A stretch of DNA of 64,000 nt, taken from NCBI GenBank assembly GCA_029255685.2, contig CM055315.2:54527358-54591357 (forward strand), in the 5' to 3' direction. This stretch comes from Silene conica (taxonomy: Eukaryota > Streptophyta > Magnoliopsida > Caryophyllales > Caryophyllaceae). How positions within the stretch are numbered: position 1 is the stretch's first letter; each line of letters starts with the position of its first letter. The position numbers and the translations under genes were made by a program. Below the pieces are notes generated by a model that saw only the letters and a list, made by a program, of their open reading frames with translations, did no database searches and was not told where the DNA came from. This document shows positions 26,180 to 37,535 of this stretch, piece by piece.

Positions 26180-27919
26180 AAACCTTGCTTGTCCTCAAGC
26201 AAGCACTAAGACTCAAAAGAAAAATAAAACTTCTAATGGAACGGATTTCATACTTTTCACAACCAAACACAACACTATGCTTAACCAATTTAATGCATCC
26301 TTCAACTATAATCAAACATAATGTCAAGAGCAAAACGAATTAAACATGTTGGAAAAGCATGCTAAAATTTCAACCTTGCAAGAGTCATTCTAATTGGACT
26401 CTCGCGGTACGCTCGAGACACTCATGAAAGCAAAGGGTCAAATGTATATGTGAAAGATAAAAAGATAAATAAAAGTAAAGACTCTCACCTATCTACGACC
26501 CGTAAGAACATGCCTGCAATCTAACATGAATAGAATCTCTACAACCGTACATATGCATTCCCACACTAAATAACCATGACACATGCCGAGGCAAATTTGG
26601 AATTGTGAGGCTAAAGGTAAGAAGAGGCTTAAGATAAGTTATGGGAAGAGGGGTTGAACCGAGCTAACAACCGTCTATCCATACTATAAGATCACTTCTT
26701 ATTATTTTCTTTTTCTTTCATACATGCCAATGCTCAAAGTCTTGGAGCAAAAATCACAAATCTTCCAAATTTTTTTTTCTTTCTTTTCTTCTCCCTCTCT
26801 TTTTTTTCTTTTCTTTTTTTTTTTTTCAGAAAAACTGACCTATCCAACGGTCCTGGTCGACCGACCAGGGAAACTGGTCGACCGACCAGCCTTGAAAACA
26901 GGCTGTTTCGTTTTTTTTTTCGTGTCTCTTTTTTTTTTTTTCTTCTTTTATTTTTTTTTTTTATTTTTTTTTTATCATACTCCCAAAATCAAAATTATCA
27001 AAGAAGCATAAACCAAAGGATGGCAAGAAAAACAGTCCCATCACTAAATTACTAGCTCGGCTAGGGTAGGCAATTTTTAGAATGTAGCAAATGGGTAAAA
27101 GAGTTCAATTTGGCTATGTGAGGATAATGGGAATAATGATAAAGGGGTACCTCTACCACGTGTGTCAACAAACCACAAACCCGAATGCATACAGGTATTA
27201 AGAAGACAAAATTCATGTTTATGCATATTGATGTAACATGCCTCAAGAGGAGAAACTACTCACAAACCTATATGAAATCGGTCATGGATGTCACCGATTT
27301 ATTAAGCTCTAATCCTTAGAATATGAAGTAGCTCGCCAAGAAGAGAGTCAAGTCTAAAAATCTAGCATGAAATCAACAAAAACTCGTAGATAATGCTCAA
27401 GACTAGCTTGAAAATTTTTGAAAAATGCAAGGCAAAGCAATATGTGATATGTGAGGCATAAATTGTATTTATCCGTTTCGACTCGACCTAAAAACTTAAG
27501 ACAGAGAAGAACGCGCGACAGGGAAGAACACGCGACAAGAGAGGATGAAAACAAGAAAAACACCTAAAGGTATGAAAAACAAAAGACACAAAAACAATTG
27601 CATACTCACAAAGGAGTATGCAAACACCCTCCCCAAACCAAAACGCACAATGCCCCCATTGTGCTCATCAGCATACAACCACAACAGAGGGATGGGGGTA
27701 GGCGGAAAAGAAACAAACAAAGAAAGGAAAAGGAAAAAGACTAAAAACTATAAAAAGAGTCTAAGGAGGACGGAGGGGAAAACTGGAAATCGAAAGAGGA
27801 AAATTGGAAATCTAAGGGAGGAAAACACTTACAAAGTAAATGTGGACCTCTCCAAACCGAGCCAATCAAGGGGGACCTCCCCAAACCGAACCCCAAAGAG
27901 GGTAAGGTTAAGCATGTCC
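26180..27919. other. Non-coding region between env-position ORF and 3' LTR (Athila)
   Basis: About 1.7 kb, with long T-rich tracts at about 26770-26825 and 26908-26975 and one palindrome pair at 26855/26876. Open frames on either strand here have no recognisable domain and look like by-products of the skewed composition. Confidence 0.65.
26855..26887. repeat. 21-bp-phased palindrome pair (Athila 3' non-coding)
   Basis: GGTCGACCGACC at 26855 and 26876. On the minus-strand element this is the orientation opposite to the gag copies. Confidence 0.88.
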
Positions 27920-29350
27920 CTAGTCCTCTGAGTCGTAGAACGGCTCAGGGTCCTCTTCCTCTCCTTCCTCATCGCCATCCTCCTCAGACCCTCCACCTGT
28001 TCCTGAGGCAGAGCCTGAAGCTTCACCGTGGTCACGACCGCCTGCGAGAGGTGTGTACCAGGTGGGGTGAGTCCATGGGCCGGTTGGGAGCCTACCTTGT
28101 GTGGCATACTCCCTGTAAACCGGGTATTGGTAGAGACTATCGTTCAGCTGTTTTTGGCTGAACTGCCTGCAAAGACTCGCCATCATTTGTGGCATAGATC
28201 TGTCATCAACAAAAGGAGGAACATAAACATTAGGAGGAGCAGTGAAATCAGATGGGTACCCCGTCCCAGATGTGGTATGGTGGCCACCGGGAGCGGGGGC
28301 CCTGAGACCTCTAGAAGTGCCTCCCCTAAGCGGGAGGCGGTAAGACGGGAGTAGTGGTCGGGGCTCCCCTACAACAGTAGAAAGGGGAAGCATAGGGGGA
28401 GCCATGGTGATGGGGATGCGATCACTGAGATAGGTGTCTATCTTCCAGTAATCTCTCCTGTTGACCCAACGCACAGACCTGACATAAGCCATGTCCATGT
28501 ACCGGGAGAGAGGGTCGACCGCATCCTCATAGCGAGGGAACTGGGGTACAAAAGAGCGGGCTAATCGAGTGACTAGCCCACCACAAACGATAGTAGTCAG
28601 TGAAGTTCCCTCGCCCACCGACACGAAGTGAGAGGCGACCAAATAAGCAGTGTTGTAAGACTGCTGACCCGTACGTCTGATGTTAAGATAACCAGACAAA
28701 ATAGAGAGCTCAATGTTGTTAACATTTTGAGACTCTTTGCGGCCGAAAACAGTGTTGGCCAACAGACGCAAAAAATAACGGGGGGTGGGAAGGTGGATGG
28801 TACTGTTTTTCTTCTTCACATCGCTGGAATCAGAAATACAGGACCACATATCAGAATACGACCCCGTGGGGTCATTAGTAAGACCCTCAGAAGACAGACC
28901 CAAAATTTGAGCAAACTGGGTTAAAGTTAAAGCATAGGTTTCATTGAACATGCGAAAAGAGATACAAAAATTATCATAGCCGGAGTGAAGTGCCCCCGAA
29001 TCAAAGGTGAAGGAGGAGAAGAACTCAAGAGTGAGAAGGCGGTAGGTGATCTCGTCCATGGTGACGAGTCCTGCAAACCCGGTCCCAATGAGCAGAGATA
29101 CCACCTCGTCATGGCATCCCAAGGCATGCAAGGCTGGAACGCACAGGAAACGGGTCGCCACAACCACGCAATAGGCAGTAAGATGGAGGAATCGGGCCTT
29201 CTGGGCCGGAGAGCTGAAAGTGATTTGCGGATAGTTTGGTAAACTATCCGTGTCCTGCACCGCCAAACCTCGCGTCCTAGAGACACGTCCTCTAGAAGTG
29301 CTTGTACCCGAAGTGCGTGCGCGCTTCCCACCTTGATCACGGCTAGACAT
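27920..29350 (-). CDS. Athila ORF at the env position, function unknown
   Basis: An intact ORF downstream of pol, where Athila elements carry their extra or env-like gene. From the ATG at 29350 it encodes 476 residues: a basic serine-rich start (SSRDQGGKRARTSG), a folded central part with aromatic and leucine-rich segments (RFLCVPALHALG, FNETYALTLTQFAQILGL, IVCGGLVTRLA), a proline-rich stretch and a strongly acidic tail ending EPFYDSED. The central part resembles what I remember of the Athila ORF1 plant retrotransposon family; I see no fusion peptide or clear transmembrane helix. An alternative ATG at 29395 would add a short hydrophobic stretch, LIRLIFLFELFSF, that could act as a signal sequence. 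The role is not known. Confidence 0.75.
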   Translation of the reverse strand: MSSRDQGGKRARTSGTSTSRGRVSRTRGLAVQDTDSLPNYPQITFSSPAQKARFLHLTAYCVVVATRFLCVPALHALGCHDEVVSLLIGTGFAGLVTMDEITYRLLTLEFFSSFTFDSGALHSGYDNFCISFRMFNETYALTLTQFAQILGLSSEGLTNDPTGSYSDMWSCISDSSDVKKKNSTIHLPTPRYFLRLLANTVFGRKESQNVNNIELSILSGYLNIRRTGQQSYNTAYLVASHFVSVGEGTSLTTIVCGGLVTRLARSFVPQFPRYEDAVDPLSRYMDMAYVRSVRWVNRRDYWKIDTYLSDRIPITMAPPMLPLSTVVGEPRPLLPSYRLPLRGGTSRGLRAPAPGGHHTTSGTGYPSDFTAPPNVYVPPFVDDRSMPQMMASLCRQFSQKQLNDSLYQYPVYREYATQGRLPTGPWTHPTWYTPLAGGRDHGEASGSASGTGGGSEEDGDEEGEEEDPEPFYDSED

Positions 29351-30719
29351 CGTAAAGCTGAAAAGTTCAAATAAAAATATAAGTCTTATGAGCATATGAA
29401 AACATTGCTTTAACAAAAATAGGTACGAAAAATAGCAAAAACAGAAACCTTATCACAGCGCTGGTCGGCCGACTACAGAAGCAAGTCGGTCGACCATTTT
29501 TCGAGATGGTCTTGTAATTTCTGCTGCAACGAAAAATCAGAAACTGAAAAAAAAAAAAAAAACTCAGGAAAGATGCAGTTATGGTCGGTCGACTGTAAAA
29601 TCAGGTCGGTCGACCGTTATACGAAAGAAATTCAGAAAACTGCATTAAAAAAGAAAAATAAACTCAGAAAAAACACGGTGCTGGTCGGCCGACCACTGTT
29701 TCAGGTCGGTCGACCGACTATCATCAGAAAAGTGCAGATCTGTAAATTCGAAACCCACGAAATTCAAATTTCAGTCGGCCGACCTCAGTTTCCGGTCGGT
29801 CGACCGTGAATAGTGTCAGCGTCGGTTTTTCGCGGGTGAATTTCGCGCGAAAAGAGGCATAAAAATTATAAGGAAGAATTAAACTATCCTAATCAGCACA
29901 AAAACACCCAAAATTTACAGATCTAAGCATATAAAATCAAAAGGAAGAAGAAAACTAAGATAAAAACACACAAACAAGCATGAAAACGGAATTAAGAGCA
30001 AAATTGAACTTAAAAGGATAAACTAATACTACCTAAAACAGAATTAAGAAGATATAAAACTAAAAAGAAAGAAAGAAAAAGAAGAAGAACATACCTTGAA
30101 GATGGAAAATGAAAGAAAGTAAGTAAATTGGGGAAGGAGGAAGGTGGGTGAATAGTTTTTAGGGTTTTAAGAGAGAAAGGGAATGCTGGGAAGTTGAAGG
30201 AGTAAAAGCAATTATTGTATTTTCATAACACAACAGACCCGTGACATTTGACTCTGAAAAAAACCCGTAAAAAAAAACTCGTGGTCGGTCGACCAGAAAA
30301 GTCGGTCGGTCGACCAGCGTCCTTTTACCTGCTCTGCAATTTCACTTACTCTGTCAGAAAAAGTGCATAAAGTTGTCAGTCTGGTCGGTCGACCTAATAA
30401 CCCGGTTGGTCGACCACTGTACTGATGAATTCGCTTTTTCTTTCAATTTTCTGCAGAGATTTCAATTTCCACCAGAGGATAAAACGAAAAATAAGAAAGA
30501 AAACGTAAATTTAAACTAAAGCACGGGTTGCCTCCCGTGTAGCGCTGGTTTAAGAGGTCCCGCATGACCTTTTACCTTCTAAGGAGCATCCTAAAAGGGG
30601 CCGAAGTAAGAAACTTCAACTTTTCCGACAAATTCATTTTCTCCTCGGAAGTGCTTCACATATTGGCCATTGACTTTGAACCTCTCACCAGATGAGGTTT
30701 CTAATTCGATTGATCTGAA
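29351..30719. other. Spacer between Athila pol and the env-position ORF
   Basis: About 1.4 kb, purine-rich in parts, with no supported gene. It holds the densest set of palindromic motif pairs in the window (six pairs, annotated separately). Confidence 0.7.
29463..30415. repeat. Six pairs of 21-bp-phased palindromic motifs (Athila spacer)
   Basis: Pairs start at 29463/29484, 29583/29604, 29683/29704, 29773/29794, 30283/30304 and 30383/30404. Every pair is spaced 21 bp. The 9-bp spacers all differ (for example ACAGAAGCA, GTAAAATCA, ACTGTTTCA). Members are GGTCGGTCGACC or one-base variants, and several are perfect palindromes (GGTCGGCCGACC). Confidence 0.92.
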
Positions 30720-33700
30720 TTATGAGACAGCTGTGATGGTGTAGGGTCCGCTCCACCTGGATTTCAGCTTACCAGGAAAAAGACGAATACGAGCATTAAA
30801 AAGCAATACCCTATCACCTACCTGAAAATCGCGTCTAATTATTCTTTTGTCATGCCAGCGTTTTGTTTTCTCCTTGTAAATCCTGGCATTGTCATAGGCT
30901 AACAACCTGAATTCTTCTAACTCATTAAGCTGCAATAAACGTTTCTCACGGGAAAGATTAGGGTCTAAATTAAGATCACAAATAGCCCACCAAGACTTAC
31001 GTTCTAACTCAACTGGTAAATGACAAGTTTTACCATAAATCAATCTGAATGGTGACATTCCTATTGGAGTTTTGAACGCGGTTCTATAGGCCCATAAAAT
31101 ATCATCAAGTTTTAGGCTCCAATCTTTCCTAGACTTAGAAACTACCTTGGCTAGGGTCTCCTTAAGTTCTCTATTAGAGATCTCAACTTGACCACTAGTC
31201 TGAGGGTGATAAGCTAAACCCCTATGGTGTTGGACACCGAATTTATTTAACAAGTCACCTAAGCGTTTCTCCTTAAAATGCATACCTCCATCACTTATGA
31301 CAACCCTAGGGACACCAAAACGAGGAAATATGATCTTTTTAAACATTTTAATAACAGCTTTTGCATCACAATGGGGAGTAGCAATAGCTTCTACCCACTT
31401 AGACACATAATCAACAGCTACAAGAATATACCTGTTACCTTGACTACTAGGAAAAGGTCCTTGATAATCAATGCCCCAAACATCAAAAATTTCTACCTCT
31501 AAAATACCAACTTGTGGCATCTCATGTCTTTTTGAGACATTCCCAGTTCTTTGACAGGCGTCACAGTTACCTACAAAATTTCTACAGTCAGCATGTAAAG
31601 TAGGCCAATAAAAACCAGACTGCAATACCTTGGCCACGGTCCTAGATGGACCGTGGTGACCACCATATGCAGAAGAGTGACATGCTTCCAGAATGTCCTT
31701 CACCTCCCATTGGGGGACGCATCTCCGGATAAGTCCATCTCCGCATTCTTTAAAAACATAAGGGTCATCCCAAAAATACTGTTTTGCATCGAACATAAAT
31801 CTCTTCTTTTGTTGCCAAGACAACTCAGGAGGGATTTTACCTGTAACAGCAAAATTAGCAAAATCAGCATACCAAGGGAGGGGATAAGAACCTGAAGTAT
31901 TAATGATAAATAAACTCTCATCAGGAAACGAATCATCAATAGGTAAAGAATCTTCCCCATCAGTCAGCTGCAGGCGAGATAAATGGTCAGCTACCACGTT
32001 TTTCGCGCCTTTCTTGTCCCTGATCTCAATGTCAAACTCTTAGAGAAGGAGGATCCACCTTAAAAGTCTTGGCTTTGAATCCTTCTTTTTAAAAAGACCT
32101 TTTAAGGCTGCATGGTCAGTATAGACAATTACCTTATTACCTACTAAATATGACCTGAATTTTTCTAAGGCAAATATGACAGCTAGCATGTCCTTCTCGG
32201 TGGTGAAATAATTGACTTGAGTCTCATCCAGGGTGCGGCTCGCATAGTATATAGCATTAAGAGCCTTGTTCTTCCTTTGACCAAGCACAGCACCCAGAGC
32301 ATAGTCACTAGCATCGCACATGATCTCAAATGGGAGATCCCAATCTGGTGGCTGGATGATTGGTGCTGAGACCAAAGCTTCCTTCAACCTGTTAAAAGCT
32401 GAAAGGCACTCATCAGAAAATTCAAAGATGGCATCTTTAAAAAGCAATTGTGTAAGTGGTTTAGCAATTTTAGAGAAGTCCTTAATGAAACGCCTGTAAA
32501 AACCTGCGTGTCCTAAGAAACTTCTCACCCCTTTGACGTTAACAGGAGGGGGTAATTGCTCAATCACCTGCACCTTTGCTTTATCTACATGTATACCTTT
32601 ATCTGAAATTAGATGCCCTAACACTACCCCTTCAGTAACCATAAAATGACACTTCTCCCAGTTTAAGACAAGGTTTACATCAATACATCGCTGCAAGACT
32701 TTATCAAGATTAGCTAAGCATTGATCAAAAGCATTACCGTAAACAGAGAAATCATCCATAAATACTTCCATAATGTTTTCTATAAAATCTGAAAAAATAC
32801 CCATCATACACCTTTGAAAAGTAGCAGGAGCATTGCATAACCCAAAAGGCATCCTGCGATAAGCAAAAACACCCTGTGGACATGTAAAAGTAGTCTTACT
32901 CTGATCATCAGGATGGATGGGAATCTGGAAGAAACCTGAATAACCGTCTAGAAAACAGAAGAATTTATTAGAAGCCAGTCTTTCGGTCATTTGGTCAACA
33001 AAAGGAAGGGGGAAATGGTCTTTCTTGGTGGCGGCATTTAACTGTCTATAATCAATGCACATCCGCCACCCTGTTACAACTCTAGTTGGTATTAACTCAT
33101 TTTTATCATTCTTAACCACTGTGGTCCCTCCTTTTTTAGGAACCACCTGAACTGGGCTAACCCACTTAGAGTTCCCAACCGGATAGATAATACCTGCATC
33201 AAGAAGCTTCATAACCTCAGCCATAACTACTTCCTGCATCTTAGGATTTAACTTACGCTGTCCCTGTCTATAAGACTTATGCCCCTCCTCTAAATCTATT
33301 CTGTGCATACAAACATCAGGGCTTATACCCTTAATATCATCCAAAGAATAACCTAGAGCTTTTCTATTCTTTTTAAGAACAGTCATTAAGGCAGAAAGTT
33401 GGTCAGGACTAAGTTTAGAGCTAACAATTGCAGGGTACTGTTCAGTATCATCTAAGAAAACATATTTAAGATTAGGAGGAAGTGGCTTACGCTCTGGTGC
33501 TTTTACCTCAACTGCCTGAACAGAATTAGTATCTATAGAATAGCACATGTTTACCAGACTTGCATTAGCTAGGCTTATGAGCTTCTCATTCTCTTCTTCA
33601 GTGAGCTCATATTCCTCTTCCTGTTCTTCTATCAAATCCAGCTCTTCAGCATCCTCAGCTGGAATACCTGCACACTTATCCAAAATCATCAGATCATCTA

Positions 33701-35759
33701 AGGGATCCTTGGTCAAGGATTCCCTCCAATTAAGGATAACATTCCTGTCTACAATATCGATGGAACAACAAGTATCATCAGTAGGAATAGTTGCCTTATG
33801 GGCGAGATTAAACTCGATAGTGTCATCCCCAATCTCTAAAGTAATGGTCCCGCGTTTGACATCTATTACAGCCCCAGCTGTGTGTAAAAAAGGTCTACCT
33901 AAAATAATAGGTATTTGACTATCCTCAGCAATGTCTAAAACAAAGAAATCCACAGGAATAAAGAACTTTCCCACTTTTACTGGGACATCCTCCAAGACCC
34001 CTAGTGGTCTTTGGGTTGATCTATCAGCCATCTGTACGGTAATATTGGTGACTTTAAGTCTACCTAAACCAAGTCTTTCACATACAGAATAAGGTATGAC
34101 ACTGACACTAGCCCCTAGATCACAAAGGGCTTTCCCTATTACATGATTACCTATGGTACAAGGGATGGAAAAACTACCTAGGTCTTTTAACTTGGGTGCC
34201 ATATTATCTTGTGAAAGAACATAACATTCTTCCACAAAAGCAACAGCACCGTCGTCTTGAAAGTTCTTCTTACGACTTAAAATATCTTTCATGAATTTAG
34301 CATAAGAAGGTACCTGGGTAATTAAGTCAGTGAAAGGAATGGTTACCTCAAGATTCTTTACCATCTCTAAAAACTTACCAAACTTCCGATCCTCTTTTGA
34401 ATTTTTCAGTCTTTCAGGATAAGGAATGGTGACTTTAGCCATAGGATCAGCAACCTTTGGCTTTTTCAGCTGTAAAATTTCAGTAAGGCCTTGAATGAAG
34501 GAAGAATCCAGCGATTCCGGAGTCAAAACAACACTCTGCTCAGGAACGTCGGTCGGTCGACCGGTAGAAGTAGTCGGTCGACCAGACTCTGCAAAATCCG
34601 AATTTTTCTCCTTTTCAGAATCCGATCTCACGTCAGGAACAGCGGTCGGTCGACCTCCTGTAGCGGTCGGTCGACCTCCTGTAGCGGTCGGTCGACCTCC
34701 TGCTCCTTTGACGAGATCAGATTCTTTGGTCGGAATTTCGGCTGGATCATCCTCTTGAGTTGGTTCTTCACAAACACGGCCACTCCTTAGATTTATGGCG
34801 TTCAGCGTCTCCATGGGTCCTTCACAACTAGCTGGAGAGCTAGTCCTTTGGTTGGCTATGTCTATCAAGCGCTCCTCAAAAACTCTTGAGGAGGTAAAGT
34901 GAGCCTCATTTATCTTCAAAACTGCCGTGGTTAAAACATCTACAAGGGCTCTTAAGTTCTCAATCTCACCTGTGTTATCAACCGTAGTAACTAGGTTCGC
35001 ACTTTCAAGCTTTAGCTGGGTTGCCTCAAGCTTTTCAAAACGGGCTTCAACTGTTGTCTCAAGAGCCATCATTCTATTCATCTCCACATTCAGCCTTCTT
35101 GAATTCCCACGTGAACCCTTAAAAGTAGCCCTATGCACTGCCATGTCCTCAATGGTTTTCCAACCCTTCATATGGTCGGTGTTATTCTGGAATCTTCCAT
35201 TGGCGGCCACATCAAGAATCATCTTATAGTCATCGTAAAGAGCGTTGTAAAATATGTTACACAGGTCCCATTGTTGAAGGTTATGGTGAGGGATAGAACG
35301 GACCAATTTCTTGAATCGATCCCATGCTTCACAAAATCCTTCATCAGGTCCCTGTTGAAAGTTACGGATTTGGTTTCTCAAGTCTTCGGCTTTTGCAAGA
35401 GGGAAGTATTTCTTGTAAAAGGCCAATGCCAAGGAAGTCCAATCCGTAATTTCCTCACTTGTCCTGTCAAGGTGCCGGTACCATTCTTGCGCGTCATCTT
35501 TTAATGAGAACAAGAACATAGTTGCCAGCACCTCATCTCTAGTTACCCCTTCAGGTAGGGGTAAGGAGCAACAATAATCTGTGAAGGTTGTAACATGCTT
35601 TATTGGATCTTCGTCGGGTAGACCAGAAAATTGACTCTTCTCCACCAAAGAGATATGAGTTGAGCGGATTTCAAAGGAGCCAGTGGTGGGTTTAGGCAAG
35701 GCGAATCCCTTCGGTACATCCTTAGGCTTCGGCTGTAGGTAGCTATAAATAGAATTCAT
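30720..35759 (-). pseudogene. gag-pol: Athila gag-pol, complete but for one nonsense codon
   Basis: One frame of 1679 codons from the ATG at 35759, with a single TAA at 32040-32042 (codon 1240) at the RNase H-integrase boundary; a C-to-T change in a Gln codon would explain it. Order: Gag; a variable segment with GRPT heptad repeats near residues 355-412; protease LCDLGAS (Asp about 547); reverse transcriptase with FMDD (about 1001-1003); RNase H with TDHAALKG; integrase HHCC finger (about 1360-1405) and D, D, E at about 1430, 1490 and 1525; C-terminus ending in a WSGPY-type motif. An upstream TTG in a conserved context (35774) precedes the ATG. The element could have moved before the stop arose. 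Confidence 0.92.
34551..34697. repeat. 21-bp-phased palindromes inside Athila gag (one pair, one triplet)
   Basis: Motifs start at 34551, 34572, 34644, 34665 and 34686, in steps of exactly 21 bp within each cluster. On the coding strand GGTCGACCGACC reads GRPT, so the triplet makes a heptad repeat, GRPTATG. Twenty-one is a multiple of three, so adding or losing units keeps the frame. Confidence 0.92.
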
Positions 35760-35900
35760 AGAGAGAGTACTCAAGCCTTCCTCTCAAAAACCTGTCTTCT
35801 AAAACAAAACTAGAAGAAAAGGTAAGAACGGCCTTAAGGAACCTAAGTTCCTTAAGACAAGAAAAATAAACTAAAAATTAACAAACAAAATTATACCGTC

Positions 35901-35918
35901 TCCCCGGCAACGGCGCCA
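35901..35918 (-). other. Primer-binding site of the Athila element
   Basis: Minus-strand TGGCGCCGTTGCCGGGGA, five bases from the 5' LTR. This site is usual for Athila and Tat elements (tRNA-Asp type, from memory). The same site occurs at 41211-41228. Confidence 0.9.
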
Positions 35919-35923
35919 AAATT

Positions 35924-37201
35924 TGGCACCCGTCGTTGAGGGGTGCCAAAGATAAGATTTATAAAACCTCAGCTTAAACTCAGATAGGATAAGTCAAGGG
36001 TCGAACCACAAAGAGACAGGGTAAATTATGTTTGTAAATTTAAAGTCTATTGCAAGTAACCAAAAAGGGGGGGTTTTGATTTGAGATTTAAACTAACACT
36101 AAGGTAGCAAACTAACAAGAAAATTAAAATAAGATAAAAGGAGATTAGGAACTTTGGTTCCCCATGGTCAAAACAAGTCAATGAAAGGTAAAATAATCAA
36201 ATAACACAATCCCAAGGAACAAAGAATAAACCTTTAGGTCAATATTCTACCCAATCATTACGGTCTTAGGGTTCCTACAAAAGCACTAAACTTTCGTTCA
36301 AGGGCAATCCCAAAGTTGTTGTTAAACTAATCCCAATAATCTTTCAATCCTAAGGATTAGTTCACCAACAACAATGGGGGATTGGTAATTTAATCATCAA
36401 ACTTATCAAGGCCAAGTCTTTATCATGGTTCCCCTAATTCCCAATCACAAGAATTAGCTATGCATACTTTTAACTATGGAACTAACAATTACTAAGAATA
36501 TTGAAGAGATGAACATAATTAAAGATGACAATAAATAAGTAAACATGAAATAAGAAATAACAAAAAGATGAATAACAAGATTGAATAAAAAGGAAAGATT
36601 AAATTGTGACAAACTTACAACTTGAAAGGAAAATCTAAGAACAAAGATGAAAGCTTGGTACCAAAATCTAACAATGGAGTTTTCTCTAATTGGGGCTGCA
36701 TAACCTAATTTTAGAGTTTGGACCTCCTTAAATAAGAATTGTTACAAGATTAGGAAAAATAGAAAATAAATAAAAACAGAAGTCCCGAAACAGCTGGTGG
36801 TCGGTCGACCGAGATTTTCGGTCGGTCGACCGATTCTGGCGATACGGGTTTATTTCATGCGAACTTGGGCTTCTGTGAGCTGGGCTTCTTTTGCGAACTG
36901 GACATCGGTCGGTCGACCACTATTGCAGGTCGGTCGACCGCTTCTCGTCCTTTCCAGCTTCGATCTGGCCCGAAAATAATAATTGAGTGCACCATCTGAT
37001 TCCTTGCTCCATACTAGTACTCAAAACAGCTTCCTAAAGGCAATTAAGGCTTGGTTTTGCTCACTTCCGCGTATTCCTACATATAAAACATAGAAATGCC
37101 AAAGTAAACCGTTTCGGGAGAAAAAGCAACTAAAAGTCACGAAAGTGTAAGAAAATACGTGCCAAAAGAATAATTAAAATGCATAAAATAGGCACGTATC
37201 A
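35924..37201 (-). repeat. 5' LTR of the Athila element
   Basis: 1278 bp from TGGCACCC to CGTATCA. Palindrome pairs at 36799/36820 and 36907/36928 are the LTR copies of those at 25764 and 25872. Confidence 0.93.
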
Positions 37202-37206
37202 CCCTT

Positions 37207-37535
37207 AATAATCCGAAGTCTTTGAACAAGCTAGTACCAAGAATCGGTTTCCTTAATATTAAATCTAATCTCTTAATTAGAAATATAATCAAATACTATC
37301 ACTCATATAGTATATATTTTATTATCTATATAATAACTTAGAGAGGTTTTGGTAGTATTCTTACTTATAGAATTTTGCCAAGCATTAGAGTGAAATGTGA
37401 GCACACCACAACATTTTAAATGGTGTTGCTTAGGTTAATGGGTGGCCGGGTATGGGGAGCACAAAAGAGGGAACATCTCCTCTTCTCAATGTACTAGGGT
37501 GGCACTAGGTGTGGGTTCTCAAGACTAATGTTTAA
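37207..37535 (-). repeat. 5' LTR of element B, piece 2 of 3
   Basis: Resumes B's LTR after the Athila insertion and its CCCTT duplication; ends with TTTAA (37531-37535), the TRIM target duplication. Confidence 0.9.

Larger units (their letters stand above)
24885..37201 (-). mobile_element. Nearly intact Athila-type Ty3 element, TSD CCCTT
   Basis: 12,317 bp on the minus strand. Order in the sense direction: 5' LTR (35924-37201), PBS (35901-35918), gag-pol (35759-30720), spacer with six palindrome pairs, an ORF at the env position (29350-27920), non-coding DNA, PPT (26167-26179), 3' LTR (24885-26166). CCCTT at 24880-24884 and 37202-37206 flanks it. I count about eight substitutions plus a G-run length change between the LTRs, i.e. 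a young insertion. One nonsense codon in gag-pol is the only clear defect. Confidence 0.93.

Noticed and set aside
26724-27011. 95-codon plus-strand frame rich in Phe
   Set aside because: Product of long T tracts in the Athila non-coding region.
29463-30415. CRISPR-like repeat/spacer array
   Set aside because: Repeats are 12 bp in isolated pairs with 9-bp spacers in a plant retroelement; no cas genes and no CRISPR repeat length.
33547-33918. Plus-strand frames opposite Athila gag-pol (also 34491-35504 and 31278-31895)
   Set aside because: Shadow frames antisense to a well-supported polyprotein.
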